Source: Varanus komodoensis (Eukaryota; Chordata; Lepidosauria; Squamata; Varanidae). Taken from it: a stretch of DNA of 64,000 nt. How positions within the stretch are numbered: position 1 is the stretch's first letter; each line of letters begins with the position of its first letter. This document shows positions 21,681 through 33,240 of this stretch, piece after piece. Position numbers and translations under genes: made by a program. The stretch is from contig NW_025335468.1 in NCBI RefSeq assembly GCF_004798865.1, positions 877,472-941,471 on the forward strand, given 5' to 3'. The notes beneath the pieces are model-generated. The model was not told where the DNA came from, made no database searches, and was given only the letters and a program-made list of their open reading frames with translations.

Positions 21681-23159
21681 TCCATTGACCTGCCAGCCGC
21701 TAAGCACAGGGGTGCAGAGCACCTTTGGGCTGCCTCCTTTGCGCTTGCAACATGCTTGCCACCTCCAAGATTTTGATCAGCCTCAAAATGCTCCATGACC
21801 TCAGCAGCCTTTCTTGCAAGCAGCTTTCATTACATGGTCACATGCTGAATGCACATTGATACGCAGAGGAAAATTACTACTTATGTAATCATGCTTCAGC
21901 AGCAACTTAGGGGCTCCAATCAAGATCAGCACTGGCATTGTACACTCACGCATTGTATAGTCTCTACAACCAAGAAAGCTTTTCCAAATACACAAGATCA
22001 AAGGTAGGAAACCAAGGCCAGGGGAGATGAAAGCTGCCATGCAAACCAAACCTGCCGTGCAAACTAAACCTTGATTTGCTTCCCTCAGAAACTCTCTTCC
22101 TGTCTAAGGAGCCAGTGAAACAGAGAACAGGGAGCCCTCTAATGTATTAGCTTAGCAGGGAAGACCTAGAACCATCACATGTGATTCTCCTCCACAAGAT
22201 TAAACTGTATTATAGGTGCTCCCTATCTGATCAATCCCCTCTCCAAGGCACATCTTCTGCAAAACCTATTAGTACTAATCCATTGCTTAAAGAATTGTTA
22301 TTTTATTTGTATTATTTCCAGCAGTCCCTGGGGCCCCTGCTTGACACAGGTCCAACACAACATAATAAGTATCATCCCAGTTCCCAAAGAATGTATAATC
22401 CACATCAACAATAAAGACAAATGGTAGGATGGGAAAAACAGTCAGCTGAAATAAAAAATGAAGTTGAAGACACAATCTGAGTTGCAGTGCATGAATCACT
22501 TGATTTATTGGCTCTTAAAGCTTCTCAGAGGTCACACAGTCAACACCCCTATATCATGACAGGAGGAAGAGTCTATGGACAGAAAGCAAGGTGCAACATG
22601 TCAGCACCTAGAGGATAAAGAATACAGCCACTAAGCTCTACCTGAGTGAACAGAGCTACCAGGCACATCAGTCAAACCATATTTCATTTTGAATACTCCC
22701 AGGAAATACACCTAACATGAATTGCACAAGCAGGCCTAGTGTCTTTAGTACAAGTGTGCACAAGCCAATAGTTAAGCAACCACAGAATTCTTTCCAAGAT
22801 CTTCAATGCAACCTTCAACTTGGCTGTAGATGAATTTACATATCAAATGAGTTGCCAACTAAATCCAAGCGGCACTATTTTGAGTGCTGCTGTAGGGTGA
22901 CATTAGCTTATTTGGGAGTGTTTGACAGTAGAGGGGGCAATTTAGGGTTGGCAGACCAAGGTGACTGACATGGTAACCCCCAGATTTCATGTAAATGGGA
23001 ATGCAGTGGCTTAGGTAGTCCTTCTCCAGAGAACAGGAGCTGATCTACTGAAGCAGGCGTTTTGCACTCTCCGATCCAGGGGCCAACTCCGGCCCCACTG
23101 AAATTCCAAACCATCCGAGAAGACCATGACCTGTTCTCTTGACCTCACTTCCTTCCTTG

Positions 23160-23260
23160 AACCACCAACTGTTGGGTGGTTTCCCAGCTTTTGCACATTA
23201 CTCCCCATTCTAAAAGTTGGAAATACCTCTTCAATGAGTTTATTATTGACACCAAAAATC
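23160..23260 (+). repeat. Dispersed repeat, copy A (pair with 63510)
   Basis: 'ggtttcccagcttttgcaca' and 'ccattctaaaagttggaaat' match 63505-63600 in the same order and spacing at roughly three in four bases. The class is unknown. Confidence 0.55.
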
Positions 23261-23394
23261 TTCAGGTATTTTAAATGTGTATTTTAGGCCCTGCCTTTTT
23301 TCCTTTTGGGCCCAGCCCCACTCACCACTGGAATATAGTCCCCAAGAACTTCTCCAAAATTGAATCTGATCCTCAGGAGGTTGTACTGCATAGC

Positions 23395-23478
23395 TGTCAC
23401 ATTCAGATGTGCGGGACTGTAACTCCCACCCTTCCCAACATGCTGGGAATGATGGGACATCAGGCTGAGGAAGGTTGC
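23395..23478. mobile_element. hAT-like palindromic MITE, degraded
   Basis: 'gggactgtaactcccaccct' and 'gctgggaatgatgggac' form the two sides of the palindromic MITE centre. The outer ends are not recognisable. Confidence 0.5.
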
Positions 23479-25079
23479 AATGGCACTATATTTAATGAAG
23501 CCCATTCATATCAAGTGGCATATGTCTTCCTTTTATTTTTATCACAAGTTGCTGTGTTACACCATTCAATATGTGTCCCATTCAATTAACTAGAAATAAA
23601 TTCTGATTTATTTGGGTGGATAGGGATTTTCTTCTAGCTCACATTGGCTAACGATGGTGAGAGGTGTGGATATTTTCTGTCTCGTTGTAAAATACAGTAA
23701 GTCTCTGTCTTCCTTCTTCTGTATGCTCCTCCAGCATGGTGTACTTGTCCCTCAATTGTTGTCTGTGTCGATTATGCAAATGATATGCATGTAAAGCAGT
23801 TGCAGCCGTTTGATATATCATATCAGACATAATCTATTTTCTCAGAGGCAAGCAGATTTTGAGACACTAGCAAAACAAATGCTCTTCCAGGTAGGCTAGA
23901 GACCTTCAGGTGCATCTCAACTCTGTAGTGATATTATTCGTGTGCTTTCTTGTCTATTAGCTGTGACCTAAGAGATCAAGAATCCTCCCCTTCCTAAGCC
24001 TTCCCCCTACACTTATTTTCAAAGACTGGCACAACTAAAGACAGGTTGCTGTGTGCTGTATCACAGAGTCCATTATTTTCCTTGGGAAGACTGCACGGGT
24101 GCTGAGGGACAGATTGAATGCCTCATCTGGAGTTGGGTAGGAACGGCTCCATGTCAGAGTGACTTCCTTTCTTTGTGTCCCTTGTTTCCTTGCATGCATC
24201 ACCAGGACCTATTTGCTCTATTGGCATTTGCTCTGTACCTCACCTGTTCTATGTATGAGGTACCTTGTAGTCTGAACTGATCCATTAGGGTGACTGATGC
24301 ATAAATCATCCCAGTTGCAGAAAAACAGGGAGTACATGACCTAAAGCCCTATTTCTACTCTGGGATTCAATTCTCTAGCTTGCAATTAAGCAGTGTTCTC
24401 TCTGCCATTCCAGTTTTGTCTGATACTAACCTGATGGTGGATAACTAGAACATTCATTTTAAGGATATCAGGGTCATGCTATTTTTGCAATGAAAATCAG
24501 GCCTCGTGCATTGCAAGTGCACAGCAGCTACTTGTTTTTTTGCTATGATTTGGAAGAAAAATATCCAATGTTTTCTCTAAAATATTTCAACCTCAAAACT
24601 TCAAGTAGTCAGGAAGGATTTTTCCCAATATATTTTTGGCAAAATGGTGGGGACACCTCCTTTGTTGAGACAGCAAGCTGGAGGAAAAGTCATCTCAGGG
24701 AGTTAATTGTTTTGGAAAATTGTCAGCCGTGAAGAGTAGAAGAGCTCCAAAAGGAAGTGTCATATCAGCAAATGACTGTGAAAGTAAAAAAATGCTAGTT
24801 AAAAAATAAAGGTTAAACTGACTTGCGAGCATCAATTCCTTAAGTATATTTTGGCATATGTGTGTAAGAGAGAAATGAGCCTTAGCAAGATCTACTGACT
24901 GCAGAAAGGTAGCCAAGCAGCAAACCTCCAATGAAGGGTTCAGTGACTCCAGTGAAGGATTATCCCTGCTTAAGGGGCATGTGTTCCAGGAATGCAGCAA
25001 GCCAAAGGCCTTTGCCTTCCAAATCCATAGGGATACACACCCCTTTAAACATTCCCCAGCCATGCAGGAGCTGCTTTTT

Positions 25080-25123
25080 CACATAGGAATATACACAGTG
25101 TATATTCCACATAGGAATATACA
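25080..25123. repeat. 23-bp palindrome inside a 28-bp-spaced direct repeat
   Basis: ggaatatacac (25086-25096) and gtgtatattcc (25098-25108) are exact inverted arms around one base. The word cacataggaatataca occurs at 25080-25095 and again at 25108-25123. It looks like a local templated duplication. Confidence 0.8.
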
Positions 25124-25499
25124 ATTATTCAGTTCCTGCTTGTAAATCATGCAAGTGCACAAATGTCCTGCTCAGAATTCCAAAAGTGAACTCAAACTTT
25201 TTCAAAACTTTTTGTGAATTCCCAAATTTGCAAATGATATTTCTTTAAAATGCGCATTTCAAAATGCACATTTAAAAACACACATTCAACACATTTAATG
25301 GAGAGAAGTATGAACATTTCCTGTTCAAGATGTGCCCTTTTCCTATTTGAAGGAGCTGAAAAAAAAGGAAAACTGGAGTGTCACAAAATGACTTCAAAGT
25401 CGTTCTAGAAGTTAAAAGAGCTCAGACATTGCTGGCTCTCCCATCCCTTCTTCCACTTGGCTGGAGTTATGTCTGAATCATGGCCCAGCCACCTTTGTG

Positions 25500-25605
25500 T
25501 GGCCGGATGCTCCACTGACTTCAGTGGTGTTTACTCCCAAGAAAGAGGGCACAGTCAGTGGCACTTATTTCTGAGTAGATGCATATAAGATGTGCTTATG
25601 AGTGA
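25500..25605 (+). repeat. Dispersed 'ttactcccaagtaa' type repeat
   Basis: 'cttcagtggtgtttactccc', 'ggcacttatttctgagtag' and 'gcatataagatgtgctta' match a repeat I recognise from squamate genomes (cattgaactcagtgggactt... gagtaaacatgc... gattgc). Other copies are at 36672 and 55430. Its class is not clear. Confidence 0.55.
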
Positions 25606-25679
25606 CTCTCCCCTTTATGCACCATTTATACCCTTGCCATAACCTTTCTGAGATTATTTTCCTCACTTTTGTACTCTTG

Positions 25680-25960
25680 CTCTTCCTAGGGCTTACAGAG
25701 CAACATCCAATTTTTAAAAAATAAAGAATTCAAAAATGGCAGCACCAGCATAATCTATTCTATAACAAGAACAGCAACCATATACAAATATAGCCATGGT
25801 TTACATTAAAAGGTTTGTGAGGAAGAAGGGTTTTCAAGCACCTTTATCCCAAACCATAGAAGGGCTTCAAAGGTAAGAATAGGGACTACAAATTGTGCCA
25901 GGAAACAGGCTGATAGTCAGTGCAAATGCCTCAGCAACTCCCTGATCAACAAATTGATCA
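25680..25960. repeat. Degraded dispersed repeat
   Basis: The order 'gaagggttttcaagcacctt', 'gggcttcaaaggtaagaat', 'ccaggaaacaggctgatagt' resembles a dispersed squamate repeat ('ggaaacagactggcagccagt'). The match is weak and the family is not identified. Confidence 0.35.
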
Positions 25961-25999
25961 TGACCCCTCACAACGAGGCCTCACAAAAGGTTCACTGGA

Positions 26000-28143
26000 A
26001 AACACCAAGAAGATACAATGGTGCGGTGGAGCAGTATTGCTTCTTTGCTGCATCACTGTTGCCAAATAGGTTCTGAGTTTTTGTCCCTGATTAGCTTGGA
26101 TTCATGGCCAAGATTTTTGCCACCCACTTCATTGACTCCAACTCCTGGAAAAATTAAGGAGCTGAGCAAGATCTGTTCTAGCTTTCACTTCGGCATTCTA
26201 GCCCTCCAGAAAATTACATTCCCGGGACATCTGCAGGCACCAGGTAGGAGAAAGCAGCTCTATGCAGTGGAAAAAGACCATTAGGAATGAGCTTGTTAAC
26301 AGTTCAAGTCATCTTTATATCCCATAGCAAGGCATGAACAGGGATGCCAGACAATCTGCCAAAATTATGCATTGGGTACACCTTAGCATGACACTTGCCA
26401 TCCTATTTTCATTTCCTTTTCTAATAATTCCTTATACCAAGTTTCTCATTACTGCATAAAGCTATCTCAGCATTGCACAAAGTTACAGCTGAGCACATGG
26501 TAGTTAAATGTTAGGTAGTGATCATTGGTGCCTACCTGTGTGCAAATGGTTGTTGGGTTGGTTGCCTGATGCAGTAATAATAATAATTTTAAAAACCAAA
26601 CCAAAGAAAAGGAGTCTCTTTCTTGGGGCCCTTGCTGTTTCTCCTCCTTTGCTCACTCCCACCCCAGCCCTTCCTAAGATATAAGAAATTCTGTGAAAAC
26701 TGAAATATGTCCACCAGGGGGAAAAGTGTAAATCTAGGTTTCATTGGCAAAAAAGCTTGATTTCCTCCCCTTGCAATACATCCAGTGCTGCTTATTCCTG
26801 GAAGTAGAAATGCAGGTTGGTTCTACACCAGCGTTGTCTGCTGTGGATCCCTGCATCTGCAGTCCAGACATGGGTGTGTGTGTGCCCTGAAAGGGCCACA
26901 CACTGAAATTTACAATACCACGTCCATATCCTGCCTAATTCCTCCTGGTATGTGCTGTGGAACCATGCATAAGCTCACGGTCTACTTGGGCCCTTCAGGG
27001 CACTGGAAGCAAGTCAGTGGCAGCAGCTATGGACTAGCTTGTGCCATGCCCTTCCATCTGGGGCGCTTGACTGGGAGCCCTTAGAAAGTGTATCCAGATG
27101 GGGACTGCCACACAGAACAGTGACGGCAAGTTCCACTTTCCATGGAAAAGAAAAAAGGGCTACAGTCCTGCAAAACACTACATTAAAGGCGGCTTTTGTT
27201 TGCCTAGCAATGTCAGAAAACCCTGCTTTAAGTGCAATGCTCAGGATGTCAGTGCTCAAGTGCAGCACTTTTATCCTAGGGAGAGCTAGATAATATGCTT
27301 GTTCACTACACCAGTGTTTCTTCAAGACAATTTTTGCAAGGCTGGGCTGGAATAACGATTACCAAAGCAAAGGCAGCTGCATGGCTTGTGACTGCTGCAC
27401 TTCAGCTCATGCTTAACATAGCAAGAAAGGTAATAACAAATGTGCATCCTTGCGACACATTCAGGGCTCAATTTAAAAGGCAAATATCTTCATATAAGGC
27501 AAAACACATCTGGGATGACAGACATGCCATACTTTATGCTTCAGTACAGAACTAGTTGATTTATAGGACTGAACAGAAAATATGCTTCAAATGCTCTTTG
27601 CTGGGTCTTTCCTCCACTCCCCATAGTATTGGCAAAGATCTTCCCTCCCTCAGTCTTGTCTAAACAGCTTTTCTTGATATTTGTTAGACACGTTATTCCT
27701 TCTCAGATGGCAGCCTAACATGATGCTCCTCAGCTTCAAGGCTAATATTTCCAGGAAGAATAATGCATCTAATTTTGCTACCCTTGCTAACATGAGTAAT
27801 CCCAGATTAGCATTTCATCAGTTAATTGGGTTGACTTGCACAAATATTTGTCAGAATTCATAGGATGTAAATGGTAGGACACTTGAGAAATAGATGGCAT
27901 ATTTGTGTGCACCCATTGTGTTGGGACCACAACCTGAGAAACTGACTTTGGTTCATGTCAATCTAAATATTTAATTGTTGCTATTATTAGATTATTTCTG
28001 TGTGCAAAGCAGCTTTACCTATACAGGCATCAGAGCGGGTGATACCCATTTTATGCAACTAGCTCTCACCACCAAAAATGGCATCCCCACCTTGAGTCCT
28101 TTACCTGTTTCCTGTAACATAATGGATGACTTACTCATTAGAG
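26000..28143. other. Unassigned single-copy sequence
   Basis: No repeat family, gene or RNA gene is recognised. Confidence 0.4.
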
Positions 28144-28216
28144 CCATAATGTGACACATTTCCCTGCCCCTACCAGGCAATATTATGGAACATCAGCACA
28201 CCGTGTCACATTATGG
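28144..28216. repeat. Perfect 14-bp inverted repeat, 45-bp spacer
   Basis: ccataatgtgacac (28144-28157) and gtgtcacattatgg (28203-28216) are exact reverse complements. There is no clear target duplication, so a MITE is possible but not shown. Confidence 0.8.
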
Positions 28217-28762
28217 AGAAAATGATCCTCCCTGTTACTAATCAGAGTGGGTGACTAAGGAACAAGGTTACCATTTTTAGCAGGAACCCCTCTCTTGGGT
28301 ACCATGTACCTCCATCTGCTAGGTTAAATATGCATACTTCGTTATCTCAGGTAAAGTGGCAATGCTTCCAAAAGCACGGCTGGCCATTAGGAGGAGAATT
28401 TAAATCACATTTGTATGAATTTCATAGAAGCCTTCTGGGGTGATGTTCATAGGGCAGGGATAGCCCTTTAAGTGGTTTATAATTCCCCCCCTCCCCCCAC
28501 CTCTCTCACATATACACACACCTGGGCATAGTGGGTGGGGGGGGAATCAAAAGTGAATCAGATCTGGGGAACATCTTCATCATAACTACACTAAATTCAC
28601 AAACAATGTGCTATATTAACACATCAGTAATAAAAGATAAAATAGAAATTTCAAAGAACTCCATCTCATACAGTCAACTATGCAAAATGCATGTAATACT
28701 TGAAAGAGAATAACACTGAGAGCAGTAGGGAGAATATCGCATTAGCAGAGCCATCAGGCCAG

Positions 28763-28960
28763 ATGGGGAAGGGCTATAGCTCAGTGCAGGGACACACGCT
28801 TTGCATGCAAGGTCTCAGCTTCAGTCCCTGGCACTCCAGGTAGCAGCTGAGAAAGGCCCTTTTCACCACCCATGCAGAGCTGCTCCTACTCTCAGTCAGC
28901 GTATACTGAGCTGGATGGACCAATGGCCAGGCTTTCAGCCTCCTGCATTCCTGTGCAGGT
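28763..28960 (+). mobile_element. tRNA-derived SINE, near full length
   Basis: The head reads 'gggctatagctcagtgcagg' (A-box-like), then 'ctttgcatgcaaggtctcag', 'cttcagtccctggcactcca' (B-box-like), 'gagctggatggaccaatggc' and a 3' end. This is the common squamate tRNA-derived SINE. It has no acceptor stem or cloverleaf, so it is not a tRNA gene. Confidence 0.8.
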
Positions 28961-31929
28961 GATCCACAGATTCCTACAAATCTGCTCTGGCCTCACCTCG
29001 CTAGACCTTCCTTTCCTTGCCTAAGGCTCTGCTTTGCCTTCTTGAAAATTCACCTTGGCCAAAGCCTTGCCTGAGTGGCTACCGGGCTGATGAGTCACCT
29101 GCCACTGACTGTAAGCCACCCTGCCTCCTGCCTAGCCTTGACAATAAGGCAGGTGTTGCACTCTCATTTTGCTGGAAAGCCATCAGATTTGTTTCCCTGT
29201 CATAAAAGGTTTTCCTCACAGCCCAAATGAGCACTCTCCGTGGTGCTGAAAACTGCTAAGATTTACAGTGCCATTGGATGGTTCTGAGCCTACCAACATG
29301 AACGATGTATCTCTAACCTACCCGTGCAATCCTGCCTCATGAATACAGGTGGCACATAATAATCATACAGAGTGTCTCACATCACACCTCCCGCCTGCCC
29401 GCAGGTTGCAGTCAAGGAATCAAACACAAGGGAGAGTAACCCCAATATACTCTGGACAGCAAAGAGAAGATTCAAGCACTTTGCTGGCAGTAAGAAAAGA
29501 GACACAATCTCTTGGTGATGAAATAGAGAGCACACAAAAATAAAGTATGGGTGAGGGATGGAACTGCAATACTGATTTATAACCAGCATTCACAATACTG
29601 ATTGGAGATCAGAGACCCTTGGCTGAAAACGTGAATATTGTATTAGTAGGCAAATGAGCAAAGTGGCTTTTTCATGTCTGTCCCATACCATCTGTGGAAC
29701 GGAGTTTGCACAATATTGTTCTCAAAAGGGCTGCTTCTTTTCCATCTTATGGAGGGACTGGAGTAGAATGAAGAAAGATTGTTACATCTTTTAGCAGCAT
29801 GAAAAATCAAACTGTCCTAGTTTGATTTCTCCCTCAGTTGGGGGAACAGCGGATTTAAGGTAATTTCAGAAATCAGATAATCCATTTATCTTTTGTAGGT
29901 GATCTTTTAATATTTAAATGCTGCAGGGAGAGATCTGCAAGCATTAGCCTACTCTTCTTTCATGGTGGAGTAATCTGGTGCTTGCTAATTTCAGGGCTTT
30001 AATGCTTCAGAGACTACGGATTCCTAAGTAGTACTATATTTTCCATCTCTTTGTCTCTCCTTCTCTCAACAACACAGTAATGCCCCCTTCCCACCCATAT
30101 ACACATGCAAATTCCCTCGCGCTCACTGATATTGCACCCACACACAATCACTCATACACCAAGAAACAGAAACATGCCTTCCTACACCACGTATTTACAA
30201 TCAGTGGCTGACATCCCAAGCTTGGCTCTGCTCTTCTATGAGCCGGGAGCACACGCTCAGGCCACAGTGAAACAAAATGTGTCGCACCAAGCTAGGATGT
30301 ACTGGGCTAGTTCTGCATCAGACATCCCCCCTTCATTAAGCAGCGAGCTGAAAGAAAGGAAGAGGAAGGATTCTCAGGTAGCCACTCCTTCATGGTGAAT
30401 AAAATAATAGTAATGTAAAAAACCAGATGCTCCCTGTTCTACGTGCCTCTCAACATCGCCTCCCTTGGATGCCTTTTTTCAATGGAGTTGTGGCTTTTGC
30501 TGCCTCAGTCCCGAAGGCCTTTCAGTTGAGCTGTCATCTCAGCACAGCAGTGACATGCTGTTCCCTTATTATCCCACTCAGTGTGATTTATTGCTAATTG
30601 AAAAATTAACGGTACTCCACCTTAAAGGCTCATCTTTCTCAAATGTGGACACAGGGGAAAGCAACAGTTTCCAGGTATCCAGCTCCTTCTTTCTGTACCC
30701 CAAAGCTATGCCATGTTCACATTTTCTGGGTCTCCTCCTTTCAGCTCTAGGGACTAACCTGAGTGGTGCTGAGCAGTTAGGGTACCGTGCAAAGAAATGC
30801 TCAGAGCATGCAGAAATTCCAGCTCTGAGCTGGCTGCTTCCAGATCCCCCGACCACTGGCTGTGTGAAAGCCAATGCCTCCTGAATCCCACCTTAATGGA
30901 GCTGCAGGGCTCCCTGTGCTAATTGGCCTTGGCTTGCCTCTTGCTTGGCCTGCCCCCCACCCCCCGACACACACCCGCCCAAACTGTGCCATGCGCTCCA
31001 GATGGGTATTAATGGGGCCATGGCCAGGATGTTCATTAGCAGAAAAATCAATTACAGGGAACTGCAAAGTTCTAATGCAGCCCCTGGATGGAAGGGGAGG
31101 CTGAAACAGAGGTCAGCTGGCGGAATGGGAGCTTTTGTACTTACCTTCCCCGGTATAAACCCCATTTATGTTCCTGTTGGAAGCAGGGGTCAAATTCCTG
31201 CTAGCAACAAGGAGAAAGGAAGATCGCTGCAGAAATATAGTAAGAGGTTATCCCCAGGGTTCTTGATCTTTCCCAGTTATGAAAGAGTACCCAGTTACAG
31301 TATAAAATGGGTGAATCAGTCTTTCCCTTTGTTAAGGGCTGTTTCATGGTGGTAAACAGAGATTTGCCACCTAGTATAAACACAGCCAGTCCCAGCACCC
31401 CTATAAGTTTTCAAGTATGCATTTGCCACATTGTACATTCTTTCAGGTTTACATCTTAAATTTACATATTAATGTTTACACCTAAACAAATTGATATGTG
31501 AACATTGTGAAGCAGCCCTAAAACATTCATATATGGACATCTCCCTGCTTATAGAGCAAGTAGGGCTTGAGTCCCTCCATCCATATTAAGCATTATCCTA
31601 ATGGGACAGGTTATTCGTAAGCCCATGTTGGATCCCTGTTCCAGTTCCAAGTGGGGATAATGCTCTGCTGGGAACTTCTGGATAAAACTTCTGGGAACTT
31701 TTGATGCCTCAACATACTGCAAGGATTCATAAATCTTGCCTATTAGATGTCTTTTTCTTAGACATATCAAGTCATACTTTGTGCTTTATCAACATTGGCT
31801 GATTCTAGCGAAGAACTCAAATGGCAAATTGGCTGGCAGAGCTGTGCTTCCCTGCAGGTTGAGATGTAGAATGAGCTAATTTAACTTGAGTCACATCAGT
31901 GGTCTATCAATTGCTTCCCAAATCCTCAA
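28961..31929. other. Mostly single-copy sequence without genes
   Basis: Only the candidate conserved block near 31.0 kb stands out. Open frames on both strands at 30465-30884 have no recognisable domain. Confidence 0.4.
31000..31090. other. AT-rich block with homeodomain-like words, possible conserved element
   Basis: 'gggtattaatggggccatgg', 'gttcattagcagaaaaatca' and 'attacaggg' sit in otherwise unique sequence. The words suggest a conserved non-coding element. No alignment was possible here. Confidence 0.25.
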
Positions 31930-32045
31930 GCAGGCATCTTTTTCAGTCCTGTTACCTGAGCAATTTCTCAAGTAAAGGAAAGCTGGGACTGAATGTGGAC
32001 CTTCCAAATGCAAAGCTTGTGCTCAGCCACTGAGCTCTGGGCCTT
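31930..32045 (-). mobile_element. tRNA-derived SINE, 5' part
   Basis: On the minus strand: 'gcccagagctcagtggctga', 'caagctttgcatttggaagg', 'tccacattcagtcccagctt'. These match the head of the SINE at 28763 in order. The 3' half is missing or too diverged. Confidence 0.65.
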
Positions 32046-33113
32046 CTCGCAAGAGGAATTCTGCTATGTAGACTTCTAATGATTGAAACTCAAGATGTTT
32101 TAATAATTCCCCTAGAAAGAATCCCAGTGACTTCAGCTTGGTTAACGGAAGTGTCGGATGCTTCATGTTTCAACCCAGGTTGCAGGAGCACTTCACATCC
32201 ATTATGTGACCAGAGGTGCACTAGGAAATTGTTGCTGTTATTGGGTTATGATTATGAAAAAAACCCCTGCACCTGGATTACCAGAGCATCTTACCCTGAT
32301 GTGTAAAAGCCCCAGAGTGATACGGCTGTGCTGTGTGTTTGGACCACCCGGAAGCGCTGGTTCCCACCGGCAGCTGCAAGTGTCTAGAACTCGTTGCAGG
32401 GCCTTTCTGCCACAAATGCCCAGAGCTGCCATGCATGTAAGAACCTTGAAGCAGAAACTGCTTTATGGAAGGCTGTGCCTTTCACTTTGTGTATGTGCGA
32501 GAACCTATTTTCATGGAGGGATGCCAGTGCCATCTCAAAATGCCATGGGTAATTCTACAAGGACTTGTGCGTGCACGAGTGTATAATGTGCAGCAGCCTT
32601 TCACAAAGTAGGCTGAATACTACCCTGCCACCCCCTTTACACAAAAGAAAGAAACTGATATAAGCAGATGAGGACACAGAAAAGCAACCTGCCTTTAGAC
32701 GTCTGCGTGAGGAAGTGCTTCTGTAGTCCCCTGGAATTTTCACCAACACTTAGAGTAGAAGGGAAACCAAATGAGAGTGGAGGCTATAGAAGCCGAGAGA
32801 ATGGAGGGGTTCTGATGGGTAGGTGGGAATGCTAACCCATGGGGTAATGCTGAGAGTGAGGTGGAGGAAAACCAGAAGAAAGAAGCAAGGGCAGAGTTGA
32901 TGAATCAGTATAGTTGGAGGAATACTGAGATACAGGGTGCTTCCAGTTGCTAGGCTCTTAAGTGTAATTAGAAGGCATTGCACAAGTATTGCATCTTTCT
33001 CTCCTTAACCTATTTAAGAGAAAAGATGGAATAAGTGACTGGAGAAAACTGGAGGATTGCAAGTGGAAGATAATGTCTAGATCCCAATAGAATTCTGTGA
33101 AATGCTTCATTCA

Positions 33114-33240
33114 GAACATAAGATGACCCACATTGGAGCAAACCAAAGGCCTAGCTAATTCAGATTTCTGTTTGCACGAGTGGTCAACCAACTGTCTGCA
33201 GGAAGTCCTCAAGTAGGGCATGAATGCAGTCACACACTGG
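33114..33240 (+). repeat. Dispersed 'gatcagacc' repeat, copy 2
   Basis: 'gaacataagatgacccacat', 'ggagcaaaccaaaggcctag', 'gagtggtcaaccaactgtct' and 'aagtcctcaagtagggcatg' follow the same order as the copy at 6552-6720. Confidence 0.6.

Larger units (their letters stand above)
17286..23159. other. Mostly single-copy sequence without genes
   Basis: Apart from the purine tract and the two candidate conserved blocks listed separately, I see short AT-rich tail-like pieces near 18840 ('tgtttaataaataaataaaa') and 19225. No supported gene. Confidence 0.4.

Noticed and set aside
28763-28840. tRNA gene from the A-box and B-box words
   Set aside because: No acceptor stem or cloverleaf; the text continues into a known SINE body.
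30465-31067. Overlapping frames on both strands near 30.5-31.1 kb
   Set aside because: No domain, no repeat match and no consistent splice structure.
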